Positions 1-8,312 are shown, counted from the stretch's first letter. The stretch is DNA of 64,000 bases from Thermoplasmata archaeon (GCA_021797355.1 JAJZZX010000001.1:326523-390522), one strand, 5' to 3'. Made by a program: numbers and translations. The notes: generated by a model from the sequence alone, not told the origin.

Positions 1-363
1 AACATCTCCAGGTCATATTTGCCAACAGACGTAGAATTCTTCGGAAAATTTGTTTCATCCAAGGAATTCGCAAACGGCATAATGAAGCTGGCTAACACAC
101 TGGTACCCGTGCTTTATGCACTGTCCGATGAACGAACTTCAGACATAGTGAAGGCAATCCTTTACAATATGCCAGATATATCCAAAGACATAGTAGACAC
201 CGTGACATCCGGTAAGAAGCAGACGATGCTTACAATGTACTCAGAAATAAAGAGCGACAGGGACTTCTTTAACTTGATCACAGCCCTACTCAAGGCATTA
301 TCAAGGATTTCAAAATCCATAAAAGAGCTGGATTATAGTGATCCACTTGAAAAGATGAAATAA
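1..363 (+). CDS. DUF1641-like protein, 5'-truncated by window edge
   Basis: The frame is open from base 1 with no stop before the TTG at 19, so the true start probably lies upstream and only the C-terminal ~120 residues are seen. The product is a helical soluble protein, with hydrophobic runs around TLVPVLYAL and FFNLITALLKAL. It resembles DUF1641 (COG2427) proteins, which often sit beside formate-dehydrogenase or other redox genes. That link is family knowledge, because the upstream neighbours are not in the window. No catalytic motif is visible and the function is unknown. Family assignment is moderate; that this is a real gene is fairly sure. Confidence 0.6.
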   Translation, partial: NISRSYLPTDVEFFGKFVSSKEFANGIMKLANTLVPVLYALSDERTSDIVKAILYNMPDISKDIVDTVTSGKKQTMLTMYSEIKSDRDFFNLITALLKALSRISKSIKELDYSDPLEKMK

Positions 364-385
364 TCTTGCCTGTTTGGATTCTGAA

Positions 386-399
386 ACATATTTTTATCT
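386..399 (+). promoter_or_regulatory. TATA-like promoter of the M20 amidohydrolase
   Basis: An AT-rich acatatttttatct element is centred about 29 nt before the ATG at 421. That is the spacing expected for an archaeal TATA box driving a leaderless mRNA. No Shine-Dalgarno motif stands before the ATG. Confidence 0.45.
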
Positions 400-420
400 C
401 TATCTTTCCCATTTTCTGTC

Positions 421-1599
421 ATGGGTAGCAAAGAACTTTCGGATTCAGAGTTGAATGAATATATAATTGCAAAACGGAGGTATTTTCACGAGAATCCTGA
501 GCTAAGTTTTCAGGAGACCAAGACACTGAAGTTCCTCAAGGAAGAACTTGAATCAATGGGATTGGATGTCATAGAAGTGCCTAGGGGTGGTCTATATGCT
601 GACATAAAAGGCAGGTTATACGGCAGCAATGTGGCGGTCAGGGCCGACATAGATGGCCTCCCAGTAACCGAAGAAACTGGCCTTGACTTTGCGTCAAAGA
701 ACAGGGGTATAATGCATGCCTGTGGACATGATGCTCACATGTCCATGCTGCTTGGCCTTGCTAAGCTGGAAGCCGGCAGATCAGAGCATCTTCATGGGAA
801 CCTGAGGTTGATTTTCCAGCAGGCAGAGGAGAGGCCTCCAGGGGGAGCGCAGGGGCTAATTGCTGCCGGCGCTCTAAAGGATATTGATTTCATCATTGGG
901 CAGCATGTAATGTCAACAATTCCTTCTGGCAAAGTCGCCCTCTTCCCCCGGGAAGCAATGGCTAATGCTGATGAGTTCACTGTTAGGATACACGGAAAGG
1001 GAGGGCATGGATCAGCTCCCCATGAAACAGTTGATGCCCTTATGATATCAGCCCTCTACATGACTGAGGCACAGACAGTGGTTTCACGGCTTGTGGATCC
1101 GCAGGAGCCTGCAGTGCTCACATTCGGAACAATGAATTCTGGATACAGATACAACATAATTGCAGCCCATTCGGAAATGACCGGCACAGTAAGGACCTTT
1201 TCAGAAAACACAAGGAAAATAATAATGGAAAGCATGGAAAAGCTGCTTTCTAAACTATGCGAAGCTTATGGCGCAAAATATGAATTTCAATACGAGGAGG
1301 GTTATCCGGCTGTTATAAACACACCCCAGGTGACTGAGATCATAGAAGAAACAGCAGTAGAATTCCTAGGGAAATCGGGAATACTATATCCCAAGCCCAG
1401 TATGGGTGGCGAGGACTTCGCATATTATTTACAGAGGGTACCAGGAGCATTCTATTTTCTTGGAGTTGGCAATGAGAACAAAGGCATTGTAAGCCCCCAG
1501 CATAGCCCAACATACAATGTTGATGAAGCCGCTCTCCTCAACGGAACAAAAATACTCTGGGCAGCAGCTAAAAAACTGGCTGCCAAGAAGAAACAGTGA
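421..1599 (+). CDS. M20D-family metallo-amidohydrolase (N-acyl-amino-acid / aminoacylase type)
   Basis: Predicted cytosolic zinc or manganese amidohydrolase that removes acyl groups from amino acids or conjugates, of the IAA-amino-acid hydrolase/hippuricase/carboxypeptidase type. The family's metal ligands are visible: HACGHDAH near residue 100, the acidic pair in QQAEERPPGG near 137, IGQH near 160 and the C-terminal QHSPTYNVDE. GHGSAPHETVDAL near 195 begins the lid/dimerisation domain and MGGEDFAYY lies near 335. The 392-residue length is normal for the family. The ATG at 421 lies a leaderless distance from a TATA-like box. It is a single gene, convergent with yceI. The substrate cannot be read from the sequence. 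Confidence 0.9.
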   Translation: MGSKELSDSELNEYIIAKRRYFHENPELSFQETKTLKFLKEELESMGLDVIEVPRGGLYADIKGRLYGSNVAVRADIDGLPVTEETGLDFASKNRGIMHACGHDAHMSMLLGLAKLEAGRSEHLHGNLRLIFQQAEERPPGGAQGLIAAGALKDIDFIIGQHVMSTIPSGKVALFPREAMANADEFTVRIHGKGGHGSAPHETVDALMISALYMTEAQTVVSRLVDPQEPAVLTFGTMNSGYRYNIIAAHSEMTGTVRTFSENTRKIIMESMEKLLSKLCEAYGAKYEFQYEEGYPAVINTPQVTEIIEETAVEFLGKSGILYPKPSMGGEDFAYYLQRVPGAFYFLGVGNENKGIVSPQHSPTYNVDEAALLNGTKILWAAAKKLAAKKKQ

Positions 1600-1601
1600 A
1601 T

Positions 1602-2153
1602 TTATTGGGCAACTTCTTTCTGGGCAATGGGGGCAAAAGCCTCAAGCTGCAGGAAGAGGTTGACTTTTTCTCCCAGCATAACTCCGCCGCCTTCGAGAAC
1701 CATGTTCCATTTCACGTTGAAGTCACTCCTGTTGATTGCGGCTGATGCCGTGAGCCCGAATCTCTGGTTACCGTATGGGTCCTTTAATTTTCCCCCATAT
1801 TCGCCCTTGAAGGTAACCTCCTTCGTTATGCCCTTTATTGTTAAGTCGCCCGTTATGGTAAGATCATCAGGGGTGCCTGAAATTTTCTTGGTTACAAAAG
1901 TTATTGTTGGATACTTTGACATGGCCATAATGTCATCTGACCTCAGATGGTTATCTCTGTCAGGTTCTCCTGTATTTATGCTGGTCACCTTTATGACGAA
2001 TTTGGCCTTCATGCTCTTCAGGTCATCCGGGTTCCCCGTAATTTCAGCATCGTAATCTGTAAATTTTCCCCTGACAGTTGATATCATCATATGCCTTATG
2101 CTGAACTCTATGCTCGAATGCACCTTGTCCACAGTCCATTTCTGTTCTTCCAT
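1602..2153 (-). CDS. YceI-family protein
   Basis: A 183-residue YceI-domain protein with a lipocalin-like beta-barrel. The N-terminal WTVDKVHSSIEFSIRHMM and central GDLTIKGITKEVTFKGEYG are diagnostic. Bacterial family members bind polyisoprenoids and are secreted, but no signal peptide is present here, so a cytosolic role is likely. In other organisms yceI is often stress- or redox-linked. It is divergent from an hxlR-type regulator with a 96-bp shared promoter, which suggests the regulator controls it. GGGTGG lies just before the ATG and could act as a ribosome-binding site. Family assignment is firm; ligand unknown. Confidence 0.88.
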   Translation of the reverse strand: MEEQKWTVDKVHSSIEFSIRHMMISTVRGKFTDYDAEITGNPDDLKSMKAKFVIKVTSINTGEPDRDNHLRSDDIMAMSKYPTITFVTKKISGTPDDLTITGDLTIKGITKEVTFKGEYGGKLKDPYGNQRFGLTASAAINRSDFNVKWNMVLEGGGVMLGEKVNLFLQLEAFAPIAQKEVAQ

Positions 2154-2210
2154 ATTTCCACCCTAGATTACTCATTTCTATCTAATTGAATATCTAATCC
2201 CGATATAACA

Positions 2211-2244
2211 GTTATATTTAAATAATCTTTGTAACTTACTTTAC
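2211..2244 (+). promoter_or_regulatory. hxlR promoter with possible autoregulatory site
   Basis: tatatttaaataatc (about 2211-2224) is a good TATA element roughly 34 nt before the hxlR ATG, which fits a leaderless transcript. Immediately downstream, over the expected start site, lies an imperfect dyad with outer arms GTAA (2231-2234) and TTAC (2241-2244). HxlR-type dimers bind short dyads of this kind, so autorepression is plausible. This is inference from position and symmetry. Confidence 0.4.
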
Positions 2245-2249
2245 ATAAG

Positions 2250-2618
2250 ATGACGTTAAGGAAATCTACTGAAGCGGAGGAGATATCTCCAAAGAGGGAC
2301 AGTTGCCCAATAGTAGAGGCAATAAAGGAGATTGGGGGAGAGTGGAGGCTTATTGTCATAAGGTACCTAAATGACGGCCCCATGGGCTTCAACGATCTTC
2401 TTAAGAACATAGAGGGGCTGAACTCGAAAACACTATCATCCACTCTGAAATATCTTGAGGCTCATTCAATAGTAACAAGGGAGGTTGAAAGCACAAGGCC
2501 CTTCAGGGTGAGATATAGCCTTACGGATAAGGGAAAATCTCTCAAATATTCGCTTGAGGACCTCAAAAGATGGGGCGAGGAGTGGATAATAGAGCCCAGA
2601 AGTCAAGCAGGACAGTAG
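2250..2618 (+). CDS. HxlR-family winged-helix regulator
   Basis: A 122-residue MarR-like regulator of the HxlR family. It has GGEWRLIVIRYLNDGPMGFNDL near residue 30, the recognition region KTLSSTLKYLEAHSIV, and a wing with RVRYSLTDKG. A cysteine at residue 19 (DSCPIVEA) occupies the place of the redox/electrophile-sensing cysteine of the YodB, HypR and QorR type, so the protein may sense oxidants or reactive carbonyls. It lies divergent from yceI and upstream of an MFS exporter on the same strand, and both are candidate targets. The ATG is chosen because a TATA-like box sits about 34 nt upstream. Confidence 0.88.
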   Translation: MTLRKSTEAEEISPKRDSCPIVEAIKEIGGEWRLIVIRYLNDGPMGFNDLLKNIEGLNSKTLSSTLKYLEAHSIVTREVESTRPFRVRYSLTDKGKSLKYSLEDLKRWGEEWIIEPRSQAGQ

Positions 2619-2711
2619 CGTCTTAAAATTAACCAAGTTTAAGAATACAGCGAGTGATAACAGCACACGAAATCATCTCGCCGTTTATTTTCTGTTGCCC
2701 TCCAGGCACTG

Positions 2712-3854
2712 TTGTTCATGACACTGGGGAACTTTGCCAACTCCGCCTATTCTCCACTGACACCATTCCTGAAATCACATTACCTGCTGAACTCTGCACA
2801 ACTTGGGCTCGTAACAAGCTTCATTTTCATTGGGTCACTTTCAGTCTCTTCTCTTACGGGATTTTTCGTTGACCGCCTTGGATCTCGGACAGCCCTGAAA
2901 ATAGCCTTTGCCATAATTTCAGTAGGATCACTGCTGGCTGCAGCTTCAAGAAGCTTTCCGGAGCTTGTTGCCGGTTTCTATATGATAGGGTTTGGATACG
3001 GCATTGTGACACCGTCAACCAACAGTGCTGTAATGGGGTCATATTATCCAAATCATGCGAGGATAATGGGAATAAAACAGTCAGGAGTTCCCCTGGGCGC
3101 TGCTCTTGCAGCAATTTCTCTTCCTCTATTGGCACTTCACTTTTCATTGCAGGCTGCCCTCGTCATAGTGGCTGTAGTTTCCATTGCTGTTTCAGCTTCT
3201 GTCCATCGTGATAAACACCCTGGCCGGGAGAAAAATATCAGGAGTGGATATTTTCTTGAATTTGCCAGGACATGGGCAAACAGGACCTTAATATCTGTAA
3301 GCCTTCCAGTTGCCTTTCTTTCGTGGGGGCAGGCTAGTCTGCTGACATTCTATGTTGTCTACGATAGGAGCATGGGAATTCAGCTGGAGATCGCTGAAAT
3401 ATTACTGGCCACGTTGCTCGTTGGGTCGGTATTCGGCAGGATAGTATGGATAAGCCTTTCTGAACGCATGTTCTCCCAGAGCAGATCCCACATGATATCC
3501 CTCCTGATGTCATTGTCAGGTGTCCTATTCCTGGTTTTTTCAGTATCACAGGGAAATCTGCTTATCCTTGCGCCATTGACCTTCTTCATAGGCATGAGTG
3601 CAATTGGCTGGAACAGCACCTATGTAACCATGGTTTCTGAGATAGCCCCAAGGGAGAGAATTGGGCTGTTTAGCGGAGTGAGCCTTATGATGATAAGCAT
3701 GGGGACAATTCTGGGCACACCAACCTCCGGCATACTGGTGGATAATTTCTCTTACGTATTAATGTGGAGAGTGATAGGGGGCGCACTTCTCATAATGTCA
3801 CTGATAATGATACTGATTGCAAGAAGTCTTGGCAAGGGGAAAGCCTCAGGCTGA
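2712..3854 (+). CDS. MFS transporter
   Basis: Major facilitator superfamily carrier of 380 residues with about 12 hydrophobic segments. FFVDRLGSRTALKIAF is the cytoplasmic loop 2-3 motif (GXXXDRXGRR-like), and GIKQSGVPLGAALAA and GLFSGVSLMMISMGTILGTP are typical helix stretches. Start choice is uncertain: TTG at 2712 and ATG at 2718 both sit at the edge of the first membrane helix, and in-frame stops occur at 2655-2660. It follows the HxlR regulator by ~90 bp. Its 3' end overlaps the convergent Lrp-like gene by 9 bp. Substrate unknown; drug or metabolite efflux fits the HxlR context but is inference. Confidence 0.85.
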   Translation: MFMTLGNFANSAYSPLTPFLKSHYLLNSAQLGLVTSFIFIGSLSVSSLTGFFVDRLGSRTALKIAFAIISVGSLLAAASRSFPELVAGFYMIGFGYGIVTPSTNSAVMGSYYPNHARIMGIKQSGVPLGAALAAISLPLLALHFSLQAALVIVAVVSIAVSASVHRDKHPGREKNIRSGYFLEFARTWANRTLISVSLPVAFLSWGQASLLTFYVVYDRSMGIQLEIAEILLATLLVGSVFGRIVWISLSERMFSQSRSHMISLLMSLSGVLFLVFSVSQGNLLILAPLTFFIGMSAIGWNSTYVTMVSEIAPRERIGLFSGVSLMMISMGTILGTPTSGILVDNFSYVLMWRVIGGALLIMSLIMILIARSLGKGKASG

Positions 3855-4775
3855 TCTCACGTTTTCCTTTTTCTCCATGAGGCTTAACCTGCTGGTTATG
3901 GCATCGATAACCTCATCCTCGGAAATGGGATAGGTGTCAACTGGCGAGAATGTTGTAACATTGGTTACAAATGGAATGGAAGAAAGCCATTCCCGGCAGT
4001 GCAGCATCCTCTCATAGTTTTTTGAATAGCCCATTACGAGTACGGAAGAAACGAAATTGTCATCTATATTGTATATGTCGCTATCCGAGGCAGAAATGAT
4101 GTATTCCATCACCTTGCTTTCACAGCCAGTACAGGTTGTGAGAACTGCTGCAAATATTATGCCATTTTCCATTTTCTTTGAGTTTAATGCGGTTCTTAGG
4201 CTGAAAGCACCCCGCGCCGCCAGCCTATTGATTATTTTTTCGGCACTTCCTTGCTCCAGCCCTACAGTTCTTTCAATTTCCTTGCTTGAAACAAAGGGAT
4301 GCAGGATAAGTTCCCTCAATATCTTGAGTTCGTTCAGGGTAAATGATATCTTCCTCTTCCTGAATGCTGTGAGGTCAGCCAGGGGGAACTGAGTGTTACC
4401 AAGATCCTCCAAAACTGCTATTTTCCTGGCTAGATCGCTGTTCCCACGGTGAAGTATGTTATATGTTACATACCCATCCACAACGATATGTACAGAATAG
4501 ATCCATGAGAAGCCAGATGCTTTTGACACTATCTCCTCTGCACTCATTTTTGTACGGAACCCGATGGCAGATAGATCCAATCCCAAAAAAGGAAACCTAG
4601 GAACCAGCTTTATGTCCCTGATAACTCCGTCAACCCTCATCTTCCTCAATCGTGCCCTAACAGTCCATTCAGAAAAGCCAACCTTGCTGGCAATCCTTGC
4701 GTAAGTGGGCCTTTCCGGGTTGTTAGGGCTGGGCCATTGAAGTGCCCGAAGCAGTTCCAGAATGGAATTTTCCAA
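3846..4775 (-). CDS. Large Lrp/AsnC-like winged-helix regulator with two HTH units
   Basis: A 309-residue DNA-binding protein. The first wHTH (about residues 20-65) contains RIASKVGFSEWTVRARLRKM, typical of Lrp/AsnC. A second HTH (about 155-200) contains VSSKEIERTVGLEQGSAEKI. The region after each HTH has alternating hydrophobic stretches like RAM/ACT-type ligand domains, so the protein looks like a fused tandem of an Lrp-like unit. This is larger than the usual 150-residue Lrp. The TTG start lies ~25 nt from a taatttatag TATA-like element, which supports a leaderless TTG. Ligand and targets are unknown. The neighbouring MFS and APC carriers are candidates. Confidence 0.8.
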   Translation of the reverse strand: MENSILELLRALQWPSPNNPERPTYARIASKVGFSEWTVRARLRKMRVDGVIRDIKLVPRFPFLGLDLSAIGFRTKMSAEEIVSKASGFSWIYSVHIVVDGYVTYNILHRGNSDLARKIAVLEDLGNTQFPLADLTAFRKRKISFTLNELKILRELILHPFVSSKEIERTVGLEQGSAEKIINRLAARGAFSLRTALNSKKMENGIIFAAVLTTCTGCESKVMEYIISASDSDIYNIDDNFVSSVLVMGYSKNYERMLHCREWLSSIPFVTNVTTFSPVDTYPISEDEVIDAITSRLSLMEKKENVRSA

Positions 4776-4918
4776 TGCGAAAGCATGTTTTCAGGACTAT
4801 AAATTAATATTGATTTGCCTGTCTGTGCTTAAATGAGGAGGCAAAGTGTCCTATCCCAATTTTCTTTTCTACTGAAATAGTATTTTATTCTCATACCATA
4901 TGGAGGCAGGAACAAGAG

Positions 4919-5038
4919 TTGTGTCAGGACTGCGCAATTGAGGAATGCGAATGCAACAGCTGCTACGCCTACAGGCACAATCCAGCCTGCCCTGTATGCG
5001 GACATACAATCTATCTTGACTGCTGCCAGGGTTTCTGA
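4919..5038 (+). CDS. Candidate 39-residue Cys-rich metal-binding micro-protein
   Basis: In this frame a short ORF reads with nine cysteines in 39 residues: CQDC, ECECNSC, ACPVC and a C-terminal DCC, plus two histidines. CPVCGHTIYL looks like a zinc-ribbon half-knuckle. The frame is open from 4814 but has no ATG or GTG; TTG at 4919 is the best start, with GGAGG at 4902-4906 about 12 nt before it. The dense CxxC spacing is hard to get by chance, but the weak start makes this a candidate only. It precedes the APC permease by 230 bp. It could be a remnant of a longer zinc protein. Confidence 0.4.
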   Translation: MCQDCAIEECECNSCYAYRHNPACPVCGHTIYLDCCQGF

Positions 5039-5149
5039 TTAACTGGATTTAATTATTTATATCGCAATTAGAGGAAATTTATGAGTATTTAGGAAGCAAA
5101 TTAATCTAAGTATTGGCAAATTGTCGACATAAGTTCCGTTTACAATACA

Positions 5150-5272
5150 CTTTTATATAATGAAGTCGATTAGGATATGCTGGCGAATGGAATGTGAAGC
5201 TGCTTGATTCAGCAGGCAGTGGATAAATAATTTCTGGTCGCCAGAAGACCCAGAACTGAAGGGGATAACATC
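5150..5272 (+). promoter_or_regulatory. Promoter and structured leader of the APC permease
   Basis: ttttatataa at 5151-5160 is a strong TATA-like box. Transcription would start near 5180, giving a ~90-nt leader, unusual here where many genes look leaderless. The leader holds a hairpin at 5200-5215 (CTGCT/AGCAG) and a perfect 6-bp hairpin at 5232-5246 (TTCTGG-tcg-CCAGAA). CTGGCGA at 5180-5186 is fully complementary to TCGCCAG at 5238-5244, so it would compete with the second hairpin. An SD-like AAGGGGAT precedes the ATG. Two mini-ORFs start at 5177 (6 codons) and 5187. Switch behaviour is inference. Confidence 0.45.
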
Positions 5273-6739
5273 ATGATACGAAGAAGAAATAGACTACAAA
5301 GAAATGCCGTAGGGCTATTCCAGGGTGTTTTCCAGTCACTGGGACAGGTTGCCCCAGCTGCTGACATCGCCATACTTCTGGTAGCGTCATTCTCCATAGC
5401 AGGACCAGAAACGGTGCTTTCTGTAATATTTGGTTGGCTGATTTACGCCCTATGGATGATTACGCCTTACCAGTTTAGCAAGTACAAGTCAAACGCCGGA
5501 AGTTATTATGCGTACGCATCTTCGGCCACCGAAAAGGGAAAATTTGGTCCCATAACAGCATTCAGCTTCATGTATTATGACATAACCGGCGCAGCATTTG
5601 GCATTCTCGGTCTCTCAAGCTTCATCTTTCTTCTTTCACCTGAAATAACAAGGATTCCATTCGTATGGATACTGTTCGCTGCAGCCTTTACTGGCTATAT
5701 TATTGCGGTGACATATTTCGGCATAAAACCATCACTTGGGTACAATGCAATTGCAGGGCTCGCGGAGGTATTGTTCCTTCTCATAGGTGCCATAATAATT
5801 ATAATACGCGTGGGCCCGGGGAATTCAGTGTTGCCATTCACAATATCAAAGTCTACTGGCATCGGGTTTTCGGCCATAATGTTCGGTGCCGTTTTTTCAA
5901 TCCTGGACTTTACGGGAAGCGGCGTGGTGACAACAGTTTCAGAGGAAATCAGGGAGCCTAAGAGGAACATCGGCAGGTCAATTATATATGCAATTGTCCT
6001 CACGGCAATTTCTATAATTCCTGCTACGTATGCACTTACTGTTGGATGGGGGGTGCACAACATTGCAAGTTTTGCAACTACCAGCGATGCTGGACTGGTG
6101 GTTTTCAGCAGATACCTTGGCCCAGTTGGACTGGTACTGCTCATAATATTCACAGTGAACAGCTACCTAACCAATGGCGTTTCTAAGGCGACTGCCGTAA
6201 GCAGATGGTGGTATTCAGCTGCAAGTGATGGTGTCGTATTTCCCAGGAAACTAAGCCACATCCATCCTAAATACAAGTCTCCGGCAAACGCCATTATCGC
6301 CTGGGCCCTTGGCTCCTTTTTCCTTGATGTCGTCATGGGAATACTATACGGACCGGAGAATGCAGCATTCATTCTTGAAGCCGGAACCGGGATTTCCATA
6401 ATCCTCGTGCACATTCTTGCCAACACTTCACTTACGTTTTTCACGCGGCGGATTGGGGAATTCAAGCTCCTGACTCATGGTATTGCCCCTGCGGTAGCTA
6501 CAGCCATTGGGCTGGTTGTGATATATTTCACCATAAGCGATGTAGTTTCCAGGTGGCTCTCCACACCTTCTGCGGTGAATGACGCATATTTCGCATCATT
6601 GATTGTAACAATGGCATGGATCATAATTGGAGGTCTTGCTGTTACCGCTTACTATTCAAGGAAGCGTCCTGGCACACTGGAAAGCGCGGGAGAATTCGAT
6701 GTTGAAGGCTCAGAGGCGCGAAGCAACCCTGCAGATTAA
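5273..6739 (+). CDS. APC-superfamily amino acid permease
   Basis: A 488-residue cytoplasmic-membrane carrier with about 12 hydrophobic helices. The N-terminal GLFQGVFQSLGQVAPAADIA segment resembles the broken first helix of APC transporters. The FTGSGVVTTVSEEIREPKRN motif near residue 215 is the hallmark loop (…EEIxxPxRxIPRAI). It likely imports amino acids or other organic cations by proton symport; the substrate cannot be told. The C-terminal tail after ~460 is hydrophilic and acidic. The ATG at 5273 has an SD-like AAGGGGAT 6-7 nt before it. The gene has a long structured leader and ends in a 4-bp convergent overlap with the esterase gene. Confidence 0.9.
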   Translation: MIRRRNRLQRNAVGLFQGVFQSLGQVAPAADIAILLVASFSIAGPETVLSVIFGWLIYALWMITPYQFSKYKSNAGSYYAYASSATEKGKFGPITAFSFMYYDITGAAFGILGLSSFIFLLSPEITRIPFVWILFAAAFTGYIIAVTYFGIKPSLGYNAIAGLAEVLFLLIGAIIIIIRVGPGNSVLPFTISKSTGIGFSAIMFGAVFSILDFTGSGVVTTVSEEIREPKRNIGRSIIYAIVLTAISIIPATYALTVGWGVHNIASFATTSDAGLVVFSRYLGPVGLVLLIIFTVNSYLTNGVSKATAVSRWWYSAASDGVVFPRKLSHIHPKYKSPANAIIAWALGSFFLDVVMGILYGPENAAFILEAGTGISIILVHILANTSLTFFTRRIGEFKLLTHGIAPAVATAIGLVVIYFTISDVVSRWLSTPSAVNDAYFASLIVTMAWIIIGGLAVTAYYSRKRPGTLESAGEFDVEGSEARSNPAD

Positions 6740-7665
6740 TGCCTACCAATCTTCATACCAACCAGTTTCCAGACCATTAGTGCTGTATCCCTGGCAGGCC
6801 CAATGAGCGAAGCGGTGCTAAGAAAACCATGTATCATCCCAAGAGACCTGATTCCAGTGGCCTGAACTCCGGCCGATCTCAGCAGGGAAACATAGGTCTC
6901 AGCCTGATCCCTCAGGGGGTCATGCTCGGCAGTAACAACGATTGCTTCGGGGAGGCCACTAAGGTCCGGATGCATTATAGGAGAAAAGTAGGGGTTGAGA
7001 GCATCCCTGTCATCCCTAAGATACATGTCGCCAAACCATTTTAACTGCTCTCTCGATATCAGATATCCATTTCCATATTCCCTCATGGATTCTGAGTATA
7101 GGTCAGCTCCAATGGGAGGGTAAAACAACACCTGCAACCGAGGCAGTTTCTGGCCTTTATCCTTCAGCATAAGGCATGCGACTGCTGCAAGATTTCCCCC
7201 GGCACTGTCTCCTGCAAGTGCAATTGAATCCTCCATGATACCAAGGCTAAACGAATTTTCTTCGGCCCAGAGGAAAGACGAATAAGCATCCTCTGCAGCG
7301 GCTGGAAATTTGTTTTCAGGTGCAAGTCTGTAATCTATTGAAAGTACCTTGCATCCAGATTCACTTGAAGCTAGCCTGCATATTGCATCATGTGTGTCAA
7401 GATTTCCAAATACAAATCCGCCGCCATGAAAATAAATAATGAGCGATCTGCACGTTTCATCTGGGATGTAAAGCCTAGCTGGCAGTTTCCTGTCTCCCAG
7501 CGCAATTGAGATATCCTCAACTTTTTTGACAAAAATCTGTTCATGAGGTAAGGGAGAGGCATCCATCATTCTACGAAGCTGGCCAACATCCATAGAGTTA
7601 AAGTTTGAAACTCTCAAGTTTTCCAGCATCTGTAGCAGTTTTCTAACTGAAGGGTCCAGTGCCAT
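6736..7665 (-). CDS. HSL-family alpha/beta-hydrolase (carboxylesterase)
   Basis: A 309-residue cytosolic esterase of the hormone-sensitive-lipase family. It has the oxyanion motif YFHGGGFVFG near residue 77, the nucleophile GDSAGGNLAAVA near 150, the acid in TAEHDPLRDQAE near 240 and the base histidine in GMIHGFLS near 278. That makes a complete Ser-Asp-His triad. It is close in size and layout to thermophilic archaeal esterases such as AFEST. Substrates are probably short-chain acyl esters. A TATA-like element at 7693-7704 lies ~34 nt upstream of the ATG (leaderless). It stands alone, convergent with the APC permease. Confidence 0.93.
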   Translation of the reverse strand: MALDPSVRKLLQMLENLRVSNFNSMDVGQLRRMMDASPLPHEQIFVKKVEDISIALGDRKLPARLYIPDETCRSLIIYFHGGGFVFGNLDTHDAICRLASSESGCKVLSIDYRLAPENKFPAAAEDAYSSFLWAEENSFSLGIMEDSIALAGDSAGGNLAAVACLMLKDKGQKLPRLQVLFYPPIGADLYSESMREYGNGYLISREQLKWFGDMYLRDDRDALNPYFSPIMHPDLSGLPEAIVVTAEHDPLRDQAETYVSLLRSAGVQATGIRSLGMIHGFLSTASLIGPARDTALMVWKLVGMKIGRH

Positions 7666-7692
7666 TATACGTCAGAATATAATGGGAGCCTG

Positions 7693-7704
7693 ATATTTAT
7701 ATTT
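7693..7704 (-). promoter_or_regulatory. TATA-like promoter of the esterase gene
   Basis: On the minus strand the element reads aaatataaatat. It is centred about 34 nt before the esterase ATG at 7665, the expected position for a leaderless archaeal transcript. Confidence 0.45.
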
Positions 7705-7780
7705 GTTAGGGAGGGGGAAATATTCTGCTAGATGCCATTGTACAATAGATAGTGCCACTTCTGCCTAGGGGGAGTGTTAT

Positions 7781-8269
7781 TTACTGCAGGGTAGCTGAGT
7801 GGAAGTCCTTTCTGTAATATATTAGTGGAGGAGCTTCTCTAAGCACATAAGAATTTGTCACATTGCCAACTATAATTGCGTGGTCTGCAATTTCAAGGGT
7901 CCGGAAAAGATCGCACTCAATAACGCCAACGACTCCGTCAAGAACCGGCAAGCCATTAATGCCTGGCTTGTATCCTCCATCAATGAAGCGCATCACCTGA
8001 TCACCGGTTGAAAAGAGCACGGCCCGGTCTTTCTGATCAGCTGCCATAATGTTGACATTGAATTTTTCAGCTTCAAATATAGCTTTGGCTGTCCTGGATC
8101 CAGACATGATGTTAACGGAGACCAGCTCCGGATTCAGAGAAAGGGAAGCAAAGGAATTCATCGTCCCCCCTACTGGATTTCCCTTGCTGATTGATGTGAC
8201 AATGGTCACTCCGGTGGGATAATTCTGGAGAGTGTTTCTTAGACCAGTCACTGCAGATATTTCGGTCAT
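7781..8269 (-). CDS. Flavin reductase-like FMN-binding protein
   Basis: A 162-residue protein of the flavin reductase (HpaC/Ferric-reductase-like, split-barrel) family. GVTIVTSISKGNPVGGTMNSFASLSLNPELVS near residues 18-50 carries the FMN-binding pattern, and GVIECDLFRTLEIADHAIIVGNV near 115-140 is also diagnostic. Members reduce free FMN/FAD with NAD(P)H for a partner oxygenase or act as flavin-binding oxidoreductases; no oxygenase lies nearby. A TTACT-N6-AGTAA dyad lies 44-59 bp upstream. It is co-directional with the DsrE-like gene 86 bp upstream but probably has its own promoter. Confidence 0.88.
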   Translation of the reverse strand: MTEISAVTGLRNTLQNYPTGVTIVTSISKGNPVGGTMNSFASLSLNPELVSVNIMSGSRTAKAIFEAEKFNVNIMAADQKDRAVLFSTGDQVMRFIDGGYKPGINGLPVLDGVVGVIECDLFRTLEIADHAIIVGNVTNSYVLREAPPLIYYRKDFHSATLQ

Positions 8270-8312
8270 GTGCCTAGTAGTGTAGAATAGTTATTAACTT
8301 TATTGATTGCAC

